Shown here: positions 56,377-64,000 of the stretch, in pieces
How positions within the stretch are numbered: position 1 is the first letter of the stretch
Layout of the letters: each line of letters starts with the position of its first letter
Assembly: GCF_041956535.1 (NCBI RefSeq)
Contig: NW_027192200.1
Location: forward strand, 515,477-579,476
Source of the DNA: Calcarisporiella thermophila CBS 279.70
Lineage: Eukaryota > Calcarisporiellomycota
Direction: 5' to 3'
DNA: 64,000 nt
The notes under the pieces: model-generated
Seen by the model: only the letters and a program-made list of their open reading frames with translations
Told to the model about the DNA's origin: nothing
The model's database searches: none
Made by a program: the position numbers and the translations under genes

Positions 56377-57772
56377 TAATGAGGCAGATGGAGAACAGGC
56401 CTTTTGGCTGAATTAGAGAAGGATTGGCTAGAGGGAGGGGGAGATAAGGTTAAGGAGAGGGGGAGGCGGCAAGCTCTGAGCTAGGGGAGAGTGAAACAGG
56501 GAAACAGGGGAGGGAGCGCGGGGAGATGAGAGAGTCGAGAGCACAGGAAGGGGGAGATGCAGGGGAAATAGGGGAAAAGGATAGGAAGGCTACTGTTAGG
56601 AGCGGTATGAAAAAATGGGTGATGATTGCAGAACCAGAAAAACAAATCTCACCAAATTAATCCTGTTCGCACTCCGCGATCACTGTTAAAAGAGGAAAAA
56701 CGCTGAGCCTTTTTCCGGCAATGGCCGGCCTTGATTGGTCAAGGCATGGCCATCCTTGTCGCGGTCTGATGAAAGTAGAACATCTCCTCGATCTCCAACC
56801 TTCCGCACGCGGCCTCCGCACCGCGCTCAATGGATGCCTTATCGGCCCATATGGCTGCGGCCACTCGCTCCCACAAATGCTGCCCTGCACTGGTGCGCCC
56901 ATGACTCGAGCCGGGCGCTCTAGGACTGCCCTGGTTTCGGCCTCGACCAGGCAGAGGGAGAACAAAAACCCATAAAAATTGACATTTTCTAAATTTTTCC
57001 GGATAGCCTTCAACGTCCTAAGTTTTGCCACCCGTCCCTTCTTTTTTTTCTTCTGGTCCCCTGCGCGGGTTCCTTCTGCGTAAGAAGGGAATTTCGTCAC
57101 CTTTGGCCAAGGCTGGGCCCTAGGAGACAGCTGCTCTGAAAGAGCAGCTATCATGGCATTATTGCTTCAGAAAGAGGCTGCGGCCTCGCAATTCAGCTGC
57201 TCAGGACTTGACAGTCTTGTAGTTGGCGCTTTTCTCCCCCGTCCTCTCCTGTGATAATAGTGGCAAAGCCGTAAGGGTCCAGAAATGCTTGATAGGCCTG
57301 TGCTCCCTTGCTCCTATCTACTTTTCCAATCGGAAAGCTGCCCACATGTGCATCTTCCCTCGCAAATATAGCATAGCTTAGTCTGTACCGTGAATGACAC
57401 AACGCAAAATTACATAGGATGCTAAATGAAATATGCAAAATGGATGAATGCTTGGAATATTGTAAGGGTGTGCAGAAGCAATATGCGGTAAAGCATTGCC
57501 AGACTGTATTCGATCTTTGTCACATGCGTCCATGGTTTTCATTTGGACCTCAGCTACAGACAATTGCTTGGTTCCATTAAGTAACAAAATTGGCCTAGTG
57601 AGCAGCCTCTATATTGTCTAAAAGCAGCTAAAAGGTCAATCCCAATGCCTCCAAGCAAAAGGTTTTTTTTTTTTCATTTCTTTAAAAATATATATATTAA
57701 ACAAGACACTCAAAAAAAAAACAATCTATTAGAAAAAAAATTGAAATTACAGGCGATAAAACCCTAAACCAT
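56377..57772. other. Upstream region of chitin synthase
   Basis: About 1.4 kb. The first 200 bp are purine-rich (+ strand), consistent with the 5' UTR of the minus-strand chitin synthase. The rest has overlapping ORFs with no domain. AT-rich poly-A sequence at 57680-57740 is likely 3' UTR of the eIF4E-like gene. Confidence 0.4.
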
Positions 57773-59743
57773 TCACTTGTCAAAATGTTTTTTGTATCGC
57801 GCGGACTGAACCACATCCTGCGCCCACAGCCCTAGTTCTGAAGATAAATGTGATCTAGGAAGAGAAGCCACACAAGTTAGTTCAAGCCATTTCTGTGGCA
57901 ACCCTCATTCAACTCACTTTATAGACATGACCGTCTCGGGTGTCGTCAACGCGGACAGCCAGATTTCCACCCGATCTCCTCGATTGCGCCGGGATAACAC
58001 TACGCCGCAACACTCGCTACGCGTATCGCCCAAGGTCCCGCCGACAAAGGAAAATGCCACGCTTTCCCAGAGCTCGTCCAATTGTTGTCTAGGTACCGAC
58101 AAGGTTAGCCGGCCGCCACCCTTGTTCCCCGCATCCTCCCATACAGGCTGGATCCAGGCCTTGAAGAGGTGCAGGTTTTGATTCGCTTGCATCCCTGCCC
58201 GCATCCTCCGCACCGACCTCCATTGCGCGCCAAAGTCGGGCACGGTGGCACAGTGAAAAAGCTCGCGCAGGGTCGACGAGTACGACTCGGCTTGGACGTG
58301 CTTTTTTGCGGCTGATGTGTCGGAAAAATAGAGTCGGACGGAGTGCGGCAGGGGAAGGGCGCAGGGGAGTGAATGGGCGGCAATATATTCTCTAACTTCT
58401 CGCACAGTATCCGCATGGGTCTCCACTTTATCAGGATCGACCCACCAAGGCATGGCATCTTCTTCTGGAGCGCGCGGCTGCGAGTCCCCAGTCGGTGCGC
58501 TTTCCAGTTTGGGCGGGGAGGAAGGCGCACTTTTTGTCTCTAGAATTCCTGGCGCTGAGTCTCCGGGAGTTAAAGGCTCGGCCGACGTATCTTGTGCCTC
58601 TACAGACTCCTTCACTCTATCATCCTTATCCACTTTCTCGTCTACTTCCTGACTCGGCTCTTGCCGTTCCCGCACTTCTCTTTGCTCCCGCTGCTCCCGC
58701 TGTTCTTGCTGCTCCCGCTGTTCTTGCTGCTCCCGTGGCTCCCTCTGTTCTTGCTGCTCCCGTGGCTCCCTCTGGTCGCCCCGCTGCTCCCTGCGCTCCT
58801 TTTGCTCCGCTTCTTCTCTTGACACCCTTCTTGAAAATGGCCTCCGTGGTCGCTCAACAGAGGGCGCTCGCCCATTTGTCCGTCTCTCTGCACTCTTATC
58901 AAGGGAAAGCTTGGATGGTGGTTGGTCCGCCTCGGCCTTCGTCTCCGCCGACTTCACAACCCTCGGTTTCCCACCAACTTCAGTACGGCTCTCGCGTTCC
59001 CGATCCGGTGGCTCGACGCGGCTATTATCTCGTATTCTCCGACTCTCTTCCCGTGGCAAAGTGGGGGGTAGGATCTCTGATATGGGCGATTCTAGAGAAA
59101 GGGTTTCTGCCGACCGCGTCACAAGTTCAAGTTCCGACAACGGCCGCGGAAGGGACGGCCGTTTACCTCTTGTGCTATCATTCGGTGCGACAGTGGTGGC
59201 CACGGTGCTGGTAGGTGCGGAGGATTCGCGCGTTGATGGTGGAGGGCTCGATGGCAGCCCTTGCTTCTCGGTGCTTCTATCCTCACCCCTCCCACCACCA
59301 CTCTTCTCGGACCGCAAGTATCTTTCCCGCTTGCCCCTCATCCCTCCACCGACGTCCTCCTTTCTCCCCTCGCTATCGCTTCCACCCGACGAAGCTGCAG
59401 CTGCGGCCATCGCCGATGAAAACATGCGCATCACACCCCCCTCTGCCCGCCCTCTTCCTCCGATTCCTCCCCCGCTTCTCCGCTGTGCTCTTTCACCGCC
59501 ATCCGTACTTGCCCCTTCTCTCCGAGGAGAGGAGTGTTCACTAGCGCCTGTGCTTATACTCTGGCCTCTGCTCCTTCGCACCTTTAATCCTCCGCGAGAA
59601 TTGGATGATCCTTCAATTCGGGTAGCCGAACTCGGTGCATGATCCGAGTTCCGAGAAGAAGTGGTGGACGATGTAGAGGACGGGCGTCTCGGGTGTCGCT
59701 CCCGTCGATCGGAGTCATGGGAATATTGAGAGCGTGAAGACAT
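57773..59743 (-). CDS. eIF4E-family cap-binding-like protein with long disordered N-terminus
   Basis: Two exons (59743-57918, 57854-57773; phase 2) give 635 residues, against about 210 for ordinary eIF4E. Residues 1-430 are low-complexity: Ser/Arg-rich at first, then a Glu/Gln/Arg tract at about 316-361 built on EQREPREQQ units. The eIF4E fold lies at about 460-630: LPHSVRLYFSD, AESYSSTLRELF, LHLFKAWIQPVWEDAGNKGG, LWESVAFSFVGG, ECCGVVLSRRNRGDRVEIWL, and a final YKKHFDK. Trp535 with Glu536 corresponds to the cap-stacking Trp102/Glu103 of human eIF4E. The other stacking position is Tyr488, as in 4EHP (eIF4E2). Phe504-Gly505 replaces the usual Phe-Trp whose Trp73 contacts eIF4G and 4E-BPs. It may thus bind caps but not canonical eIF4G; a repressor role is inference. 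Confidence 0.82.
58653..58800 (-). repeat. In-frame Glu/Gln/Arg-coding repeat
   Basis: Tandem degenerate CTGCTCCCG/TTCTTG-type units on the + strand encode EQQEQREPR-like repeats within the eIF4E-family gene. Likely to vary in length among strains. Confidence 0.7.
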
Positions 59744-60551
59744 TTTACAAATTAACACAAGGAAAATAAAATGGATACGAGACGGTGACTCTTGGAAATA
59801 AAAAAAAAGCAATGTGGATTGATTGATTAGAGAAGAACAAAGAAGGTGACAAAGCAATTATAGTCTTCGGGGATTGCGTCTTTTCATCTCACCGATGTTC
59901 TGCAAGGAAAAAACAATGTCAGCAAGGGCTCGCCCAAAATTGCAAGGGAACCATCGGGAAAGGTACATTTGCTTATGGCTTAGTAATATCGTTACCTTCT
60001 TGTCCTTAGCTTGACATGATCTACTCTTCGTTGTACGGTTTTATATCTATTGATCGCGTTTTTTTTTTCTCATTCGAAAAATATATGGGCAAAGCCACGT
60101 AAATTTAAAGATAACTTGAACCCGCGAGCTGTTCGAAATAGTTTATATTGATGCGAAGAGGCGTTTTCCATCACTATCACCCTGAATTACACTTGTCAAC
60201 CTAGCCATCAATAATGTTTTAGGATTCACATAGGATGTCCTTATTTGTATCCACAGCCGATAATGTCCCTTCGTAATGATAGGGGAGCTGTTTAAGAGAA
60301 TCAAGGGCTAAACTGGGTGATCTGAGAGAAATATAAATAGCCTGTTCAAACTAGAATAAGGAAAAGAAAAGGAAAAAAAAAGAAGGAGAGAGAAAAGAGG
60401 AAAGAGAAGAAAGTGCGGAGGAAAGGGGAGCAAATTAAATTAGAAATTACAATAATAGACTATAATATAATCAATCCAAAAGCACAGATAGACATAAGAC
60501 AGGGGAGAGAAGTTATACAAACGTGCACATACACAGATGGAGGAGGGTGAG
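59744..60551. other. Intergenic
   Basis: Upstream of the eIF4E-like gene and 3' region of the Opy2-like gene; purine-rich tract at 60360-60430 and AT-rich stretches. No gene. Confidence 0.45.
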
Positions 60552-61723
60552 TTAGGCATTATTCCACACAATGGTTATCATTTCACCGTTCACCTCGCTT
60601 ATCACAGTATTCCGAGATAAGCGATGCGGAGAGCCGCCAGAAATAGAAGACGTCCTGCCGCTGTTATCTTCCGTAGGTTGATGCATGGCCGCAAGCACGC
60701 CTTCAAGCATACCGGAGTCTCTGGACTCGGGGAAAATATCCTGTCCCAACCATGGTTGTGTTGGCGACAAGAGTCCCATATTCTGATGTCTTGCAGAGCC
60801 ATCTGGACGCTTGGCCTTGGTGGGGTTCGACCGGTCGAGATCGGATTGTCCCTGAATCAATGGCAGAGTCGTCATGGATCTAAACGTGGGCGAGAGAGGG
60901 GAGGGAGGAGAAGGAAGATCGTAGGGGTGTAAGTAATTTGGGTCCGCCTCTGGATCCCCTTTCGAGAGATAACCTATGGGGTACATTGAAGGCGTGGTAA
61001 CGTGGCCCTCCTCCAACTCATCCTGCCTGATCAGGCTCACCATCGAACTGCGCGCCGAGTGCGGTACGTAGGCAATGGGAATTATCGCTGAAGTGGACCC
61101 TTTATGGGAGGGGTTCTGAGTGAGGACAGAAGGATTAATATTGGTGAATCTTACAGTCCCTTAACAGATGAAACACGTACCTTTGCGGCAGATACCTGCT
61201 TTGTGGCCAGGGTTGTTCTCTCTTTCGGCGTTTTCTTGCCCCAAGGCAAAAAGGGAACCCCAGCTCTTTTGCACTTTCTGTATCGCATCAGTGCATATAT
61301 CAGCGTCGCTAGCAAAAGTCCACCAATCACACCCCCTATGACGGCCGCTTCTATACCCGAATCATTTTTTTCGCCGCTCACCTGCTCAGTCTCCGGATGG
61401 CAGATGGCACGCGAACATTCAGTACACGTCGCTACAACAAAAATGCATCTTTCTCCTGTTGGACACGGAGAACACTTGGGGAATGGGCAATTGGTGACGC
61501 AGTTGCCTCGGGTCGAATTGTTGGCTCGAGGAATTAAGGGAGCGTGGGCCTGATCCATCTTCGATGGGCGGGTATCGCCGTGGGTTGGATTCTTGAATAA
61601 ATATTGTCTACTAATTTCACGGAATCTGAGAACAGTTGACTCAGCAGATGGTTGAAGAACGCAAGCTAATAAAAGCGCGAGAAGAATAATCCAAGGATAG
61701 CTAATACATCGCGGTGATGCCAT
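60552..61723 (-). CDS. OPY2-like: Opy2-like membrane anchor (HOG/filamentation pathway)
   Basis: Two exons (61723-61181, 61115-60552; phase 0) give 368 residues. Start at the ATG at 61723; an in-frame GTG lies upstream. Residues 1-29 are a signal peptide (WIILLALLLACVLQPSA). An eight-Cys ectodomain at 75-108 contains CPFPKCSPCPTGERC and CTECSRAIC, the pattern of the Opy2 N-terminal domain (C-P-x-C-P-x-G-x-x-C then TCx2Cx4C). A membrane span at about 126-146 (AAVIGGVIGGLLLATLIYAL) is followed by basic RYRKCKR. The cytosolic tail has IIPIAYVPHSARSSM, resembling the conserved IAYIPG segment of fungal Opy2, then Ser/Pro-rich sequence with candidate MAPK sites. In yeast Opy2 holds the Ste50-Ste11 complex at the membrane. 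Confidence 0.82.
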
Positions 61724-62219
61724 GATTAAGACAGCATCCACAGGAAGCCTAGACGTTCGAGCTAAAAAGTAATAACTACCGACAACAGGATAGCGGCTTT
61801 AAGGAAATGGAAAATGGAGGGGGAGAGACTGAATCTAAATAGAATCTAACTAGGATATTGTGGGAAATATAAATCAAACAGAAGGGGTGTAGTTATGGCA
61901 CTAAAGAGCGAAAGGGGTTGATGGGCATTTCAGCATAAATTATAGAGCAGTGACATATCGGGAGAAGGGTCAAGTACCTACAAGCACCGTCGAGATGGGT
62001 ACATTCTTTCTTCTTCACGTATAATTAGAAAACAAAAAAAAAGAGAAAGCAGAAACAAGTTTGTTGGTGTGAAATTGAATCGAGAAAACCAGCAACTCCT
62101 AAGAGCTCCGACTGATTCCTCCTATAATGCGTATTAAATTTCTATTAAATTTATTATTTTAATACCGAAACCACAAAATAAATCTAATGATAGAGGTGTT
62201 GGAGCTTTTGAGGACGTGT
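61724..62219. promoter_or_regulatory. Upstream region of Opy2-like gene
   Basis: 496 bp spacer; AT-rich. No gene. Confidence 0.4.
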
Positions 62220-62941
62220 CTAGACTGGAAGTGCCCCTTGGGTAAATTCTCCCTCGACTCCAGGCTCTAGTAGGGCGGCGTGTCCAAGAACAATAACACC
62301 TGACGCACCTAGATTGTCACAACCAGGGTTAGTTACAAAAGGTCTGCAAAAGGTCCAAAAGCGACTCACCAATTAACCAAAATGCGGCCGATCCGGCACC
62401 CCTAATTACAATCAATTCCATGTCAATTACACATATGTCTGTGAAGTAAGGACAACATAAACCTCATGATACGTACGAGATCCATAGAAGTGGAATGCCG
62501 AGACCCACCAAGCCGGCATAGAGCTGCTTGTGAGTGACGGGGTAAGTTCCAAGCATGATGGGCTCGTTTGCAGGCCGCGTCGAAACGAAGGCGAACCCCA
62601 GCAACAAGAAGATGAGTGTGAACAACAGCCAGAGATTGGTGATTCTAGTCAGGTTCATCAGATTAATCCTGGTCGAGCCTAAATCTGCTCCCGCAGAGGA
62701 GCGGGGCGAAGATGACGCCAACTTACATAACATAGATAATGAGCCCAAGCACCAAAAGCAAGTAGTTGGCCTTGAAGTATGGCAGATTTGCGTTCCAGCG
62801 CTGCGTGACCTCTTGGAAGTTGTTTGGCTTGCTGATCCGATTCTTGTCAAACATTTCACCCATGGGGCGTAGGTTTACAAAATGCTCATCGCGAATGCGT
62901 TGAACAACGGATGGCATCTGTATCTGGCTGATCTGATCCAT
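62220..62941 (-). CDS. YIP3-like: PRA1 family protein (Yip3-like Rab regulator)
   Basis: Four exons (62941-62727, 62644-62477, 62401-62370, 62308-62220) join in frame to 167 residues. The PRA1 pattern is present: a polar N-terminus with RPMGEMFDKNRISKP, FQEVTQRWNANLPYFKANY, a first hydrophobic hairpin YLLLVLGLIIYV, then ITNLWLLFTLIFLLLGF and a second hairpin YAGLVGLGIPLLWIS, ending in GAGSAAFWLIGASGVIVLGHA. PRA1/Yip3 proteins sit in Golgi and ER membranes and interact with prenylated Rab GTPases. The third exon is just 32 nt. It shares the trafficking theme with the VPS9 gene at the other end of the window. Confidence 0.9.
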
Positions 62942-63861
62942 GCTGGGTAGTAGAGTGAACGGATGGAGATGAATCGGAAAGATATTTTTCTACCTCCTCC
63001 TCCCCCCCTTAATTTGATTCAAAAATATATCAGGAAAGGTGCCGCAGTAGGCCTTCGAAAATAGAAAGGGATCTTGGGAGCCAAGAAATGCCACGACGCA
63101 GGACTATTTTAAGCATCTTGCCACTTGTCGGAGAAATAGTGGTTAAGCTAGAATTACGGATGGCCGGCGCAATTCGATGACTAAAATGAATATATTTTCC
63201 AAAGATCCCCTAAAAGTAACAAGTCTGAGTACTGAGCAAAAACTACCCAAATGAGAAAAAGGAGTGTACAGGAAATGGCAACTAAGGAAAGGCAAGTTGG
63301 AATAAAAGTAAACCAAACTCGAGAGAAGGGAAGGAGAGGCATTTACACAATTTCATCCAAAAGAATAGAAATATAAAAAGCGGCGCAAAATATCGACAGA
63401 GAGGAATAAGAAAAAGGAATGAAGCAACCGAATGCAAACGAGAAAACTAGGAGGAATAAGCGCTAATAAAAAAAAAAGAGTAAATAGCATATGAGATAAT
63501 AAATATACCACAGGAAGTTTTTTCCTTAAGAAAAATAAAAGAATATTCATGAATGAAAAAATATTAAAATCCTTCAATGAAATATATAAACTGTTGATAG
63601 CAAAGGGAAAAAGAAAAACAAAGCAAAAGGGAAATAATGTGATGTGATGAGACTGATTTCAGATGTATAAAAGAAGAAAGAGAAAGAGAAAGAGAAAGAG
63701 AATAAAAAAAAATGTATATATAAACCATCAAAGGGGGGAGGGGGCCAAGGGGCCCCTTTGGTAAAAGCAAAAAAAAAAAAAAAAGGAATGACCACAAGAT
63801 CCTTAAGAGGTGAATGAAGCATCATTTTTATACCGATATAGTTCTTTTGTAGCGCCCACAA
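62942..63861. repeat. Purine-rich intergenic region with GAAA repeat
   Basis: About 0.9 kb with A/G-rich sequence, including a (GAAAGA)n run at about 63673-63705. It is probably the PRA1 promoter and the 3' UTR of the minus-strand gene entering from the right. No gene. Confidence 0.5.
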
Positions 63862-64000
63862 TTAATCCCAAGGGCGCCAGGGTCCAGCATTCTTTTCGAG
63901 CCCCTCCTCGCCGACGGGCGACACGGACGAGCCCAGCCGGCCACTTTGATCTAGAAGCGCACTGCAGCTGCGTGGCCTGCCCTTCACGCGGATCTCCTTG
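63862..64000 (-). CDS. Possible 3' end of a gene running off the window
   Basis: Partial minus-strand frame from the window edge to a TAA at 63862-63864. It encodes about 45 residues (KEIRVKGRPRS, then SGRLGSSVSPVGEEG) in GC-rich sequence that contrasts with the AT-rich flank at 63300-63860. No motif; too short to assign. Confidence 0.35.
   Translation of the reverse strand, partial: KEIRVKGRPRSCSALLDQSGRLGSSVSPVGEEGLEKNAGPWRPWD

Noticed and set aside
56657-57154. 165-codon minus-strand ORF upstream of chitin synthase
   Set aside because: Composition is not protein-like and the + strand is also open; no family signal.

Overview
The window looks like nuclear DNA from a filamentous, probably early-diverging fungus (Mucoromycota or Zoopagomycota grade; I cannot fix the genus). 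Evidence: short GT-AG introns with CTAAC/TACTAAT-like branch sites in nearly every gene, fungal-only families (Alb1, an Opy2-type membrane anchor, a chitin synthase, an HMT1-type ABC transporter), a complete class V myosin, and two families usually thought of as animal-like (a GNPAT-type dihydroxyacetone-phosphate acyltransferase and a CABLES-type cyclin) that fit a lineage outside Dikarya. I rebuilt about 29 genes by hand from splice signals; in the multi-exon models every exon junction keeps frame.

Layout: 0.2-7.3 kb holds a UPF0235 protein, ribosomal protein eL41, an R3HCC1-like RNA-binding protein, a low-molecular-weight tyrosine phosphatase and a VPS9-domain Rab5 exchange factor. 7.3-11.2 kb is gene-poor with one weak small gene. 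11.2-20.0 kb has myosin V, a small secreted Cys protein, a multi-pass membrane protein and Alb1. 20.4-24.2 kb is a 16-exon GNPAT-like acyltransferase with an assembly gap inside a (GA)n intron. 24.2-31.2 kb is gene-poor, GC-rich in part, with one C2H2 zinc-finger gene. 31.2-39.4 kb has a membrane-anchored Ser/Thr-rich protein, a coiled-coil protein, a small membrane protein divergent from a Dph6-like ATPase, a Rho GTPase, a bHLH-zipper factor and a CPDase. 39.9-47.4 kb has the ABC transporter, a possible 61-residue gene and a Cys-rich single-pass membrane protein. 47.4-49.6 kb is an AT-richer gene-poor island followed by another small secreted protein. 50.7-64 kb has the CABLES-like cyclin, chitin synthase, an eIF4E-family protein with a very long disordered N-terminus, the Opy2-like anchor, a PRA1 protein and the tail of one more possible gene.

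There is no operon, CRISPR array, convincing tRNA or transposon. Functionally several genes belong to polarised growth and cell-wall biology (myosin V, chitin synthase, Rho GTPase, VPS9 and PRA1 trafficking factors, Opy2-like anchor), but this is a theme, not proof of clustering. The most unusual items are the acyltransferase with a C-terminal peroxisomal tripeptide, the eIF4E-like protein whose dorsal tryptophan is replaced by glycine, the CABLES-like cyclin with two copies of a short N-terminal motif, an 18-nt microexon, and an eL41 gene whose second intron separates the last sense codon from the stop codon.
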